Below are positions 25,412 to 34,075 of a stretch of 54,441 nt of DNA, piece after piece. The notes under the pieces were generated by a model that ran no database searches, was not told the DNA's origin, and saw only the letters and a list, made by a program, of their open reading frames with translations. The stretch's first letter is position 1. Every line of letters begins with the position of its first letter. Made by a program: the position numbers and the translations under genes. Source of the stretch: an uncultured bacterium (GTDB lineage Bacteria > Bacillota > Clostridia > Oscillospirales > CAG-272). The stretch lies in NCBI GenBank assembly GCA_949293405.1, contig CASFDI010000101.1, positions 1 through 54,441 of the forward strand, written 5' to 3'.

Positions 25412-26590
25412 TCAATGCTCAAAAGCACCCTTGATCCGTTCCTCCGCCCGCAGGCGACCGAGGGAGTCATAATACAGAATTCCGTCCAATGTGGATTCAT
25501 GGCGTGCCTCATCCAGCTCCGCCACCGTGTCTCCCACAACACGGAAAATCCCGCAGAAGGAAAGTCTGCCGGCCAGAAAAGCGGCTACCGCCGCTTCGTT
25601 TGCGGCATTGAGCACTGCGGGAAGAGCGCCGCCCGCCCGCCCGGCGCTGACCGCCAGCGGCAAAAGCGGAAAAGTCGCCTCGTCTGCAGGCGCGAATGTC
25701 AGTTTTCCCACCCGGAACAGATCCAGTTCCGTCACCACACCAGGCATGCGGGCAGGATAAGTCAGGGCGTGCTGTACGCACAGGCGCATGTCCGGAACGC
25801 TCATCTGTGCAATCACTGCATGATCAATATATTCCACTGCGGAGTGGATTATACTTTCCCGGTGTATGACCACCTGAATCTGCTCCGGAGGAATTCCGAA
25901 CAGATGGGACGCTTCGAGAATCTCGAAGCCCTTGTTCATCATGGTGGCGCTGTCCACAGTGATTTTCGCCCCCATCTGCCAGGTGGGATGCGCAAGCGTA
26001 TCCGCGACCGTCACATGCGCAAGCCTGTCGGCGGAATATCCGAAGAACGGTCCGCCGGAAGCGGTGAGAATCAACCGTTTCACCTCACAGCGCCGCCCGG
26101 CCTCAAGACACTGGAAAATGGCGCAGTGTTCGCTGTCAACCGGCAGAATCGGGTTGCCTTCCGCTGCCCGCATGACCGCTTCTCCCGCACTAACCAGCGA
26201 CTCCTTGTTGGCAAGGGCAAGCCGCATGCCACACCGCAGGACAGCCAGCGTGGGCGCAAGCCCCGCCTTCCCCAGAATGGCATTGACCGCAACCGGCGCA
26301 CCGCAGTCCGATATTGCCTGCTCAATCCCGGCCGCTCCGGCATAAATCTTTGTTTCCGTGTCTGCCACCCGCAAGGCGAAAGATGCCGCGGCCTGCGCAT
26401 CTCCAAGCGCACAGATGCGCGGGCGGAACCGGCGTACCTGCTCCTCCAGCAGAGGAGTGTCCCGGTTGGCGCTCAGGAGAGTAACCGGAATGCATAGACG
26501 CTCCGCCACATCCAACGCCTGCCTGCCCACCGAGCCGGTGGACCCCAGAACTGCTACCGAAGAGGGCCGGCAATCTTCCTGTCCGTTCAT
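25412..26590 (-). CDS. dxr: 1-deoxy-D-xylulose 5-phosphate reductoisomerase
   Basis: A 392-residue DXP reductoisomerase, the NADPH-dependent second step of the MEP pathway. The Rossmann motif VLGSTGSVGRQAL is at the N terminus, followed by ALANKESLVSAG, the catalytic-loop region (LPVDSEH with Asp/Glu metal ligands, LTASGGPF) and the KGFEILEASHLF substrate region. The start at 26590 overlaps the cdsA stop as ATGA; upstream in-frame ATGs exist but would lie inside cdsA. The usual gene name varies (dxr, ispC). Confidence 0.95.
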   Translation of the reverse strand: MNGQEDCRPSSVAVLGSTGSVGRQALDVAERLCIPVTLLSANRDTPLLEEQVRRFRPRICALGDAQAAASFALRVADTETKIYAGAAGIEQAISDCGAPVAVNAILGKAGLAPTLAVLRCGMRLALANKESLVSAGEAVMRAAEGNPILPVDSEHCAIFQCLEAGRRCEVKRLILTASGGPFFGYSADRLAHVTVADTLAHPTWQMGAKITVDSATMMNKGFEILEASHLFGIPPEQIQVVIHRESIIHSAVEYIDHAVIAQMSVPDMRLCVQHALTYPARMPGVVTELDLFRVGKLTFAPADEATFPLLPLAVSAGRAGGALPAVLNAANEAAVAAFLAGRLSFCGIFRVVGDTVAELDEARHESTLDGILYYDSLGRLRAEERIKGAFEH

Positions 26591-27420
26591 ACTGTAAACC
26601 ACCATGTTTCTCCCAGCCCGAGCAGAATCCACAGCAGGGGCGCAATGGCAAGGATCGAATCGAACCGATCCAGAACTCCCCCGTGCCCCGGGAAAATAAA
26701 GCCGTAATCCTTCACCCCGTGCTCCCGCTTGATCAGGGAGGCGATCAGATCTCCGATCTGGGAAATGAAGGCTGCAAGCAGTCCCGCAACTCCCAGCATG
26801 ACATAGCGGGGCGACAGGTCAAACGCGACCTGCAGAATCAGCCCGTACAATAAAAAGGCGCCCACGCAGAACAGCGTACCGCCGATGCTGCCCTCAACCG
26901 TCTTCTTGGGACTGATCTCAACAATCAGTTTGTGCCGACCGAACAGCCTCCCACAGAAATAAGCGAAGGTATCGGTGATCCATGCTCCGACGAACACCAG
27001 CCCGAACAGATAATTTCCGTAAGGTTCCCATCGCAGAAGCACCAGCGCGGTGAAACCGAATGCAATGTACATCACCCCGACGAAAGAGCTGCAGACGGTA
27101 TCGAAATGCATCCTCATGCGTCGCAGAACAGCCACGGTAAACAGATAAAGCAGATATACCAGCAGTGATGCCAGCAGCAAAAACAGCAGCCACTCTTCAT
27201 CACGCCAGAAATAAACTGCCAGCGGCATGCCGCCGCAAAGTACAAAACCCGGTATCGAAACGGCAAAATCGCGGACTACACCGGTAGTTTTCAGAAACTC
27301 AAAGCAACCAACCAGTGCCAGTAAAGCCCACGCCGCCGGATACACCGGTGTGTCAGAGAAATACAGAACCGGAACCAACAGTGCCAGCAGCACCGCTCCG
27401 GTAATTACGCGCACACGCAT
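26587..27420 (-). CDS. cdsA: phosphatidate cytidylyltransferase
   Basis: A 277-residue polytopic membrane enzyme making CDP-diacylglycerol from phosphatidate and CTP. About eight hydrophobic segments are visible. The C-terminal family signature is present: SQIGDLIASLIKREHGVKD followed by PGHGGVLDRFDS. The ISPKKTVEGSIGG segment also matches the family. It sits between uppS and dxr as in most Bacillota. Confidence 0.95.
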   Translation of the reverse strand: MRVRVITGAVLLALLVPVLYFSDTPVYPAAWALLALVGCFEFLKTTGVVRDFAVSIPGFVLCGGMPLAVYFWRDEEWLLFLLLASLLVYLLYLFTVAVLRRMRMHFDTVCSSFVGVMYIAFGFTALVLLRWEPYGNYLFGLVFVGAWITDTFAYFCGRLFGRHKLIVEISPKKTVEGSIGGTLFCVGAFLLYGLILQVAFDLSPRYVMLGVAGLLAAFISQIGDLIASLIKREHGVKDYGFIFPGHGGVLDRFDSILAIAPLLWILLGLGETWWFTV

Positions 27421-27480
27421 AGCAGCAACCGGGAACCATCAGGCGCGGCAGGCGCCGCTCGGTCCTTCCTTTCAGAAAAT

Positions 27481-28197
27481 CTAAAGTCCACCGTACCGCC
27501 GTTTTCTGGAATAAAATTCCCGGATCGCGGCGGCGAGCACATCGGCATCAAGATCCGGCCAGAGCACATCGGTAAAATAGTATTCCGCGTAAGCAGACTG
27601 CCACATCAGGAAATTGGATGTCCGGATGTCTCCCCCGGTACGCACAACAAGGTCCGGGTCACGCTGAGCGGCAGTATAGAGATTGCGGCTGATATCTTCC
27701 TCGGTCACATGGCGCTTGCCCTGTGAAAGCAGAGCGTTGACCGCATGAACGATTTCATCCCTGCCCCCGTAGTTCAGCGCAACATTGACTACGCGATCCT
27801 GGTCGGCGGTTGCCTGCTCCGCCCGTCTGATCTTCTCCCGCAGCGCAGGATCGAGGGGCGCGGGATCTCCCAGAAAACGCAGGGTGACCTGCTCCTGCCC
27901 GATTTTCTCCAGCACCTCGTCAAGATAGCGGGACAGCAGGCGCATCAGCTCCTCGACCTCTTTCTGCGGACGCTTCCAGTTTTCAGTGGAAAAGGCATAA
28001 ACGGTGACAGTCCGGATACCGGCATCACCGCACAGACGGACCACACGGCGGAAGTTTTCCGCACCGGCACGGTGCCCCGCCTCGCGGGGCAGGCCGCGCC
28101 GCTCTGCCCACCGACCGTTTCCGTCCATGATAAACGCAATGTGCGACAGCCTGTCATCGCACTGCGGCAGCACGGTTTTCTTCCGGAACGGCCACAT
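27481..28197 (-). CDS. uppS: undecaprenyl diphosphate synthase (isoprenyl transferase)
   Basis: A 238-residue cis-prenyltransferase that builds the C55 carrier lipid for cell-wall synthesis. The signature HIAFIMDGNGRWAERRGLPR includes catalytic Asp25; later RTGGDIRTSNFLMWQSAYAE and the ending DVLWPD match the family. Its start overlaps the frr stop codon by one base, so the two are coupled. Confidence 0.96.
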   Translation of the reverse strand: MWPFRKKTVLPQCDDRLSHIAFIMDGNGRWAERRGLPREAGHRAGAENFRRVVRLCGDAGIRTVTVYAFSTENWKRPQKEVEELMRLLSRYLDEVLEKIGQEQVTLRFLGDPAPLDPALREKIRRAEQATADQDRVVNVALNYGGRDEIVHAVNALLSQGKRHVTEEDISRNLYTAAQRDPDLVVRTGGDIRTSNFLMWQSAYAEYYFTDVLWPDLDADVLAAAIREFYSRKRRYGGL

Positions 28198-28751
28198 CAG
28201 ACAGCCATGATCTCCTTGTTCTTCACTTCGGTGATCCGGTCGATCTCCTTGATATATTTATCGGTCAGATCCTGCACGGCCTTATCGGAAGTCTTGACCT
28301 CGTCTTCGGTCATCTCCCCGTTTTTCTTGTGCAGTTTGGTCTTTTCGTTGGCGTCGCGGCGGATGTTGCGGATCGCAACTTTGGCGCCTTCCCCCATCTT
28401 GGAAATCTGTTTTGCCATCTCACGGCGGCGCTCTTCCGTCAGAGGCGGGAACGCCAGACGGATCACCTTGCCGTCGTTCTGGGGGTTGATCCCCAGATCG
28501 GAGGTGAGGATCGCCTTTTCAATCGCCTTGAGCATGGATGTTTCCCAGGGCTGAATCATCAGGGTGCGTGCGTCCTGCACACTGACGGTCGCCACACCGC
28601 TGATGGGTGTAGGACTTCCGTAATACTCAACCGTGATCTTGGCCAGCACATCGGGTGTGGCGCGTCCGGCCCGCATCGAAGACAATTCCGCGGAATAAGC
28701 GTCCACGCTCTTCTTCATTTTCGTTTCAAATTCCTTGGTGTCCAGTTTCAT
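28197..28751 (-). CDS. frr: ribosome recycling factor
   Basis: A 184-residue RRF, the standard length. It opens with a helix ending SSMRAGRATPDVL; the PWETSMLKAIEKAI and RLAFPPLTEERRRE segments are diagnostic. It splits post-termination 70S complexes together with EF-G. A ribosome binding site (AAGGAGAATCACC) lies just upstream of the ATG. It follows pyrH after 48 bases. Confidence 0.97.
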   Translation of the reverse strand: MKLDTKEFETKMKKSVDAYSAELSSMRAGRATPDVLAKITVEYYGSPTPISGVATVSVQDARTLMIQPWETSMLKAIEKAILTSDLGINPQNDGKVIRLAFPPLTEERRREMAKQISKMGEGAKVAIRNIRRDANEKTKLHKKNGEMTEDEVKTSDKAVQDLTDKYIKEIDRITEVKNKEIMAV

Positions 28752-28799
28752 GGTGATTCTCCTTCCGGTATGTTTACAGGTTGTAATTCGAAAATATAC

Positions 28800-29498
28800 T
28801 TACGAAACAATGGTACCGATCGCTTCCCCGGAAACCGCGCGCCAGATGTTTTCCGCGCGGTCCAGTCCGAAGACCAGCACCGGCATCCCGGTATCCATGC
28901 AGAGAGCAGCCGCAGTGGAATCGATGGCTTTCAGTCCGCCCGCCAGAATCTCACGGCAACTGATATGGTCCAGTTTCCGGGCGGCAGGATTCTTTTTGGG
29001 ATCATCCGTATAAATCCCGTCCACATTCTTTGCCATCAGCATCACATCCGCACCGATCTCGGCGGCACGCATCGCTGCCGCTGTATCGGTGGAGAAAAAC
29101 GGCAGTCCGATTCCGCAGCCGAAAATCACGACCCGGCCTGCCTCCAGATGGCGCACTGCCTCATCCCGGTTGTATGTTTCGGCAAAAGCCGGCATGGGCA
29201 CCGCGGTCATGACCCGTGCGTCCAGCCCCCCGTGCGAAAATGCTTCACTGAGTGCCAGTGCGTTGATGGCAGTGGCAAGCATCCCCATGGCATCCGCCCG
29301 GGGTTGATCCATCTCCCTGCCCTGTCTGCCGCGCCAGATGTTGCCGGCGCCCACCATCACCGCGACCTGTACGCCCGCATCCACGCAGCGTCGGATCGCA
29401 CCGGTAATGTCGGAGAGAAACGCATCATTGTAAAGCCCCTCGGCTCCCGCGCTGAGCGCCTCTCCGGAAAGTTTGAGTAAAACGCGTTTGTACTGCAT
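28800..29498 (-). CDS. pyrH: UMP kinase
   Basis: A 232-residue bacterial UMP kinase of the amino-acid-kinase fold: KRVLLKLSGEAL, VAVMVGAGNIWRG, ADAMGMLATAINALAL and LMAKNVDGIYTDDPKKNP are all present. It phosphorylates UMP to UDP. The ATG at 29498 is chosen over one six bases upstream because GAGG is seven bases from it and only one base from the other. It is the first gene after its own promoter. Confidence 0.96.
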   Translation of the reverse strand: MQYKRVLLKLSGEALSAGAEGLYNDAFLSDITGAIRRCVDAGVQVAVMVGAGNIWRGRQGREMDQPRADAMGMLATAINALALSEAFSHGGLDARVMTAVPMPAFAETYNRDEAVRHLEAGRVVIFGCGIGLPFFSTDTAAAMRAAEIGADVMLMAKNVDGIYTDDPKKNPAARKLDHISCREILAGGLKAIDSTAAALCMDTGMPVLVFGLDRAENIWRAVSGEAIGTIVS

Positions 29499-29534
29499 CA
29501 GCATACCTCACAGTGTTTCTATCATACACTTTAT

Positions 29535-29563
29535 ATTTTACTTCAAAAAAAGCAATTTGTAAA
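29535..29563 (-). promoter_or_regulatory. sigma-A promoter of the pyrH-frr-uppS-cdsA-dxr-rseP operon
   Basis: On the minus strand TTTACA (29563-29558), 17 bases, then TAAAAT (29540-29535); each is one mismatch from consensus. It lies between the tsf terminator and pyrH. Confidence 0.75.
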
Positions 29564-29606
29564 CAGTTTTTTTGCTTTTTCCCGTATTGCAGAAACAAAG
29601 CCCCGC

Positions 29607-29650
29607 ACACAAAAAGAGAAAGCGTCATCCGGCGCTTTCTCTTTTTGTGT
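29607..29650 (-). terminator. intrinsic terminator of rpsB-tsf
   Basis: A perfect 18-bp stem (29607-29624 with 29633-29650) with an eight-base loop, 25 bases after the tsf stop. The 3' arm on the transcript carries the U-rich run CUUUUUGUGU. Confidence 0.85.
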
Positions 29651-29674
29651 AACGCAAGCTTTCTGCGGAAAAAC

Positions 29675-30604
29675 TCAGGATTTGGAGACCATTTTGGCGA
29701 TCTCAGCTGCGAAATCCTCTTCCCGCTTCTGAATGCCTTCGCCCTTATCGTAACGGTAGAACGCAGTCACGCGGATGGATCCGCCCAGCTCTTTGGCAGC
29801 GTTCTGCACATATTTAGCGACTGTCATGCTGTCATCCTTAACATAAGCCTGTTCGGTGAGGCAGTTGGTCTCATAGAACTTACCCAGACGGCCGGCAATA
29901 ATTCCCTCCAGCACTTTGGCAGGCTTGTTCGCCATCTTGGGATCCTGCTCCAACTGTTTCTTGAGAATCTCCTTCTCTTCCTCGAGAACCGCAGCGGGCA
30001 CCGCATTGCGATCGACATACTGACAGGGCATTGCTGCTGCCTGCAGAGCAACATTCTTCGCCACTTCAGCAAAGCCCGGATTCGCAACCGCCGCTGCATC
30101 CGCATCAAAGCAGATGATGACGCCGGTAGCGCCCATCCCGTGAACGTAAGTGGAGACGGTCCCTTCCACAATCACAAAACGGCGGATGCTCAGTTTTTCA
30201 CCGATGGTGAAGGTCTTCTCCTGCAGGGCTGCTTCCACCGTCTGATCGGTATCAGCAAACTTGCATGCCATCAGGGCCGCCACATCAGCAGGACGGTTGG
30301 CAAGAATGGTCTTCAGAATATCTTTTACGAAAGCTCTGAAACTTTCGTTCTTTGCCACGAAGTCGGTCTCGGTGTTGACCTCAACCATCGCGGTCAGATT
30401 TCCCTGTGTCATTACATCGACCACGCCCTCGGCCGCAATCCGGCTCTGCTTCTTGGCAGAGGCGGCCATGCCCTTCTCCCGGAGCACCTTGATCGCTTCT
30501 TCAAAATCGCCGTTTGCCGCCACCAGAGCGTTCTTGCAGTCCATCATGCCGCAGCCGGTCTGCTTTCTCAGTTCGGCAACATCTTTTGCGCTGATATTTG
30601 CCAT
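29675..30604 (-). CDS. tsf: translation elongation factor Ts
   Basis: A 309-residue EF-Ts, the nucleotide exchange factor for EF-Tu. The N-terminal UBA-like module reads VAELRKQTGCGMMDCKNAL, followed by EKGMAASAKKQSRIAAEG, and the core begins EVNTETDFVAKNE. The family length is about 295-310. It is 33 bases after rpsB and co-transcribed with it. Confidence 0.98.
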   Translation of the reverse strand: MANISAKDVAELRKQTGCGMMDCKNALVAANGDFEEAIKVLREKGMAASAKKQSRIAAEGVVDVMTQGNLTAMVEVNTETDFVAKNESFRAFVKDILKTILANRPADVAALMACKFADTDQTVEAALQEKTFTIGEKLSIRRFVIVEGTVSTYVHGMGATGVIICFDADAAAVANPGFAEVAKNVALQAAAMPCQYVDRNAVPAAVLEEEKEILKKQLEQDPKMANKPAKVLEGIIAGRLGKFYETNCLTEQAYVKDDSMTVAKYVQNAAKELGGSIRVTAFYRYDKGEGIQKREEDFAAEIAKMVSKS

Positions 30605-30637
30605 CTTATATCTCCTGTTCTTTCTGAATATCGTGAA

Positions 30638-31402
30638 TTATTCGCCGGCTTCAGCAGCGGCTGCTTCCTGCGCCGGCTCTTCAGCCGAAACTTCCGCAGC
30701 AGGTTCAGCCGCATCAGCAACGCCGCCTCTGCCTTCGATCACCGCATCAGCCAGAGCGCCGCCGATCAGTTTGATCGCGCGGATGGCGTCATCGTTGCCC
30801 GGAATGATATAGTCCGCATCGTCGGGATCGCAGTTGGTATCCACAATCGCGATGACCGGAATACCCAGTTTCTTTGCTTCCAGAACCGCGTTGCGCTCCT
30901 TGCGGGTATCCACGATAAACACGGCATCCGGCAGTCTCTCCATGTTCTTGATACCGCCGTAGTTCTTTTCGAGGTCATCGATTTCCTTCTGCTTACCTGC
31001 CGCCTCTTTCTTGGGCAGAAGATTGAAGGTGCCGTCCGCCTGCATGCGCTCCAGCTCGTTCAGGCGTGCAATCGACTTGCGGATGGTCTTGAAGTTGGTC
31101 AGCATTCCGCCGGGCCACCGGACATTGACATAGTACATGCCGCATTTAATGGCCTCTTCGCGGATGGTTTCGGCAGCCTGCTTCTTGGTTCCGACAAAGA
31201 GAATGGTGCCGCCCGCCTCGGACAGATAGCGCACATAGGTGTACGCCTCTTCAAACTTCTTGACCGTCTTCTGCAGGTCAACAATATGGATCCCGTTACG
31301 GGTGGTGAAGATATACTCCGCCATCTTGGGGTTCCACTTCTTGGTGGGATGTCCGAAATGGACGCCGGCTTCGAGCAGCTGCTTGATGGAAATACCGAAC
31401 AT
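30638..31402 (-). CDS. rpsB: 30S ribosomal protein S2
   Basis: S2 of 254 residues: [53 protein letters not shown] and [12 protein letters not shown] are all canonical. The last ~35 residues are an Ala/Glu-rich acidic tail often found in clostridial S2. ATG at 31402 is eight bases from GGAGG; an ATG six bases upstream is only three bases away and less suitable. Confidence 0.97.
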   Translation of the reverse strand: MFGISIKQLLEAGVHFGHPTKKWNPKMAEYIFTTRNGIHIVDLQKTVKKFEEAYTYVRYLSEAGGTILFVGTKKQAAETIREEAIKCGMYYVNVRWPGGMLTNFKTIRKSIARLNELERMQADGTFNLLPKKEAAGKQKEIDDLEKNYGGIKNMERLPDAVFIVDTRKERNAVLEAKKLGIPVIAIVDTNCDPDDADYIIPGNDDAIRAIKLIGGALADAVIEGRGGVADAAEPAAEVSAEEPAQEAAAAEAGE

Positions 31403-31535
31403 GTGCATGTTCCTCCTTTAAAAAAATGGTTTTCCTCCACAGGGCGGAACGGAAGCACGACTTACCATGCAAATAAGCACCGGTACTCCCCCGCACCCTG
31501 TGTGCGAAATAGTTCTGCAAAACGCAGATACAAAA

Positions 31536-31564
31536 ATAATACCACAGAAAGCGTATCGACGCAA
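31536..31564 (-). promoter_or_regulatory. promoter of rpsB-tsf with extended -10
   Basis: On the minus strand TTGCGT (31564-31559), 17 bases, TATTAT (31541-31536) preceded by TGG. The resulting leader is about 125 bases, long enough for autogenous control by S2, though I recognise no known r-protein leader in it. Confidence 0.6.
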
Positions 31565-31599
31565 GCAGAAGATGTTTAATTTACAAATAATTTACATTT

Positions 31600-32469
31600 T
31601 CATTGTAACAAAGGGGCGCGGAACAACAGAGGGCGCAGGCGGGTATAAATCGGTTCCTCTTCTTCTGCGGGAAGCGGATTCTCTCCCCTGCCGCATTCCA
31701 CCGTAAAACTGGGGATTCCGAGCGCATGAGTGGTCCAGTCAGTAAGCCCTCCGTAAGCCGCTTCCCCCTCTGCCCTGACGAGTCGGTATCCGGACAGTCT
31801 CGCCACCCGTCGCGCAATGGCGCCTCCACGCCGTACCCGGGCGGTATCGCCCGCGAAAATTTCTTCTCCCTGGCTGTGCAGCGTCAGGATCAGAGCAGGC
31901 GAAGAAAGGCGTATCAGTCGTGCCAATGCCGAACTTTCCGGCTCAGAAAGCGGCGTTGTCCCACTATACCTGGTAGGGCCCGGGCAGATTCCAGAGGCTC
32001 GTTCCAGCACTTTATATTCTGAAAACCCCACCGGATAATTATGATTCAGATCCACCCCTCTTGCATTAGCCTGCCAATGCAGGAAACTACCGTCCGGAAG
32101 ACTCGCTGCAACCCGTCCGGCAAATCCCCGGGCTGCATCCGCCCCGTAAAGTGAGATATCAACCCCGTCCGGATTGAGCATCGGTACGACCAGAAAAGTG
32201 CAGGAACGGGCCAGATAGGCTGTGCTGACCCCACAGATCAAAGAGTCCGGTTGCCGCGTCAATTCCTCCAGGAAACGCAGCAGGATGCCCGCCGTAATAC
32301 GCTCACTGCCGTGGTGCGCCCCGATATAGAGCATACATCTGTTCCCGTTTCCCCAGCTGACCAGCGGCACCGGCCGACCTGCCGCACTTCTGCACAGCAC
32401 ACCGTAGCCCGCACCCCTCTCCTGCAATTGTTGACACGCCTCAAGGCACCCTGACGCATTCCGTTCCAT
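31600..32469 (-). CDS. M14-family zinc carboxypeptidase-like protein
   Basis: A 289-residue protein of the M14 metallopeptidase family. Zinc ligands appear as HHGSE (His53, Glu56) and LHSQG (His198). RGVDLNHNYP, LNPDGVDI and the catalytic Glu258 in FTVECGRGEN complete the active site. No signal peptide or LysM domain is visible, so the protein may be cytoplasmic. M14 enzymes of this type in Bacillota often cleave gamma-D-glutamyl-diaminopimelate bonds in peptidoglycan peptides, and muropeptide recycling is one possibility. GGAGGG seven bases upstream supports the start. It is monocistronic, upstream of and co-directional with rpsB. Confidence 0.82.
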   Translation of the reverse strand: MERNASGCLEACQQLQERGAGYGVLCRSAAGRPVPLVSWGNGNRCMLYIGAHHGSERITAGILLRFLEELTRQPDSLICGVSTAYLARSCTFLVVPMLNPDGVDISLYGADAARGFAGRVAASLPDGSFLHWQANARGVDLNHNYPVGFSEYKVLERASGICPGPTRYSGTTPLSEPESSALARLIRLSSPALILTLHSQGEEIFAGDTARVRRGGAIARRVARLSGYRLVRAEGEAAYGGLTDWTTHALGIPSFTVECGRGENPLPAEEEEPIYTRLRPLLFRAPLLQ

Positions 32470-32575
32470 GTTCGCTCCCTCCGAAACCTTTTTTAGAAAT
32501 ATATGAAAAAGTGATGCATTTTCAGACCGGAAATGCTGTTTCTGCTTTTTTTCCCTTTTCTTTTGCCCTCCGTTA

Positions 32576-32584
32576 TGATATAAT
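32576..32584 (+). promoter_or_regulatory. extended -10 promoter of the membrane protein-HAD-esterase operon
   Basis: TGATATAAT, a perfect extended -10, lies 30 bases before the first start codon. No good -35 is found at the expected distance. Confidence 0.65.
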
Positions 32585-32614
32585 AATCAGAAAAGAACTG
32601 TAAGGACGGTCACC

Positions 32615-33328
32615 ATGCCAGAACAGAAATCGTTATCCCGTTTTCCGCGTTTGATCTTTACCGGCATCTGCCTGGTCTATCTCTTGCTCGGACTCTCCTA
32701 TTTCTTCCTGCAGATGCTGTGGAATACCGACTGGCAGATTGTGACCTACATCCCGTTTCTTTACCGGTTCTTCACGGTTGCACTTCCTTTGACTGCAGCG
32801 GCATGTGCACTTTATTACCTCTGCCGGTCCCGCAAGCGTGCCGCCGTTCTGCTCCTGGCAGCAGTTCCTGCCGGGCAATTGCTGTACGGAACAGCCGCAA
32901 ATCTGCTGAAGGATCCGGATTTTGTCGCCGCATACGGCATCTGGGTATCCGCACTGTCCGCTTTGGCAGCTGCTCTGTTCTCTCTCTGGCTGCCCACCCT
33001 GCTTGCCGTAGCCGGATGTCTGCTCGGGTACCGGTTGTTTCTGTATCGCAGGCAGCCGGATACCCCTTCGTTTGATCCGCGGGCGTCGCGCGTATCGCGG
33101 GCAGTTGCGCTTATGGCAGCGCTTTTCTTCCTGGTGACGCTGATCCAGGAAACTGTCTCCATTCTCTCCTTCTGCATAGAACAGTTCTGGATCATCTATC
33201 CGTCCGAATGGCTGTATTTTTCCCTGACCTATCTGTTGCTGATTCTGATCGGAGCAGGATCTTACCTGCTGGTGATCCGTTTCCTGCGCGCTCTCACATC
33301 CCGGGAGGAGAACGGCTGCAATGAGTGA
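32615..33328 (+). CDS. integral membrane protein of unknown function
   Basis: A 237-residue protein with about six predicted membrane segments (for example near 13-33, 47-68, 75-92, 110-138, 165-188 and 200-225), short charged loops and no motif I recognise. AAGGA eight bases upstream supports the ATG. It overlaps the next gene (a HAD hydrolase) by eight bases, and the four genes that follow in the same direction suggest a role linked to sugar phosphate metabolism or transport, which is inference only. Confidence 0.7.
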   Translation: MPEQKSLSRFPRLIFTGICLVYLLLGLSYFFLQMLWNTDWQIVTYIPFLYRFFTVALPLTAAACALYYLCRSRKRAAVLLLAAVPAGQLLYGTAANLLKDPDFVAAYGIWVSALSALAAALFSLWLPTLLAVAGCLLGYRLFLYRRQPDTPSFDPRASRVSRAVALMAALFFLVTLIQETVSILSFCIEQFWIIYPSEWLYFSLTYLLLILIGAGSYLLVIRFLRALTSREENGCNE

Positions 33329-34058
33329 ATATCGTCTGTTCGCATTTGATCTTGACGGCACGCTGACGCAGCACCGCTGTCAGCTGGAAGCCGAAAACAG
33401 ACATCTGCTTGACCGGATCCGCACCTTTGCGGATGTGGTCATTGTAGGCGGAAACCGGGTACAGGCCATTCTGGAACAAACCGACCGCTATCCCGCAGAT
33501 ATTCTGGGGAACTACGGGATGGAATGTGCGTATTATGACCGTCAGGCTGGCGTCCACCGTCCGCAACACCCTGTTTCCGTTCCCGTCGATGCGGAGCAGG
33601 CAGCACGACAGATCCGCCGGTTCCGGGAATGGACCGGTATGACCGACTATACAGGCGATTCGTATATTCTGCACCCTTCGGGAATCATCACCATCCCCAT
33701 GCTCGGTCTGGAGGCATCACTGGAGGAAAAACTGCGTTTTGATCCGCTGCGTACACAGCGACAGATCTGGTTGCCCGTTCTGCAGGAATTCTTTCCCGAG
33801 AGGGATGTACTGATCAGCGGCACCACCTCGTTTGATCTGGTTCCGCGCCCATACAGCAAATTATATGCGCTCACCACCTATTGTTCACAGCGTGCCATAG
33901 CACTGAAGAAGGTCCTGTTTTTCGGGGACGACTGGCGTCCGGGAGGCAATGACGAAAGCGTATACCGCTCCGGGATTGCTTTTGTTCCTGTCCCCCATTA
34001 CACCAGGCTCACGGCCGCCTTTGAACACGCACTTGCCGATACCGGAATACTCAATTGA
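33321..34058 (+). CDS. HAD-superfamily phosphatase resembling eukaryotic-type phosphomannomutase
   Basis: A 245-residue HAD type IIB protein. Motif I is FDLDGTLT with Asp10 and Asp12. VIVGGNRVQAI and LGNYGMECAYYD correspond in place and wording to the VVGGS and ENGL segments of eukaryotic phosphomannomutase (PMM). A conserved-looking lysine (Lys180) precedes motif IV, FFGDDWRPGGNDESVY, very close to the PMM FFGDKTxPGGND signature. The middle ~90 residues form a cap. It could interconvert mannose-6- and mannose-1-phosphate or be a sugar phosphatase; sequence alone does not decide. It overlaps the upstream membrane gene by eight bases. Confidence 0.82.
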   Translation: MSEYRLFAFDLDGTLTQHRCQLEAENRHLLDRIRTFADVVIVGGNRVQAILEQTDRYPADILGNYGMECAYYDRQAGVHRPQHPVSVPVDAEQAARQIRRFREWTGMTDYTGDSYILHPSGIITIPMLGLEASLEEKLRFDPLRTQRQIWLPVLQEFFPERDVLISGTTSFDLVPRPYSKLYALTTYCSQRAIALKKVLFFGDDWRPGGNDESVYRSGIAFVPVPHYTRLTAAFEHALADTGILN

Positions 34059-34075
34059 CTGGAGGATCCTATTTT

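Noticed and set aside
29513..31579. A long plus-strand frame across tsf and rpsB
   Set aside because: It crosses the pyrH leader, a terminator and two essential genes on the other strand; no protein family resemblance.
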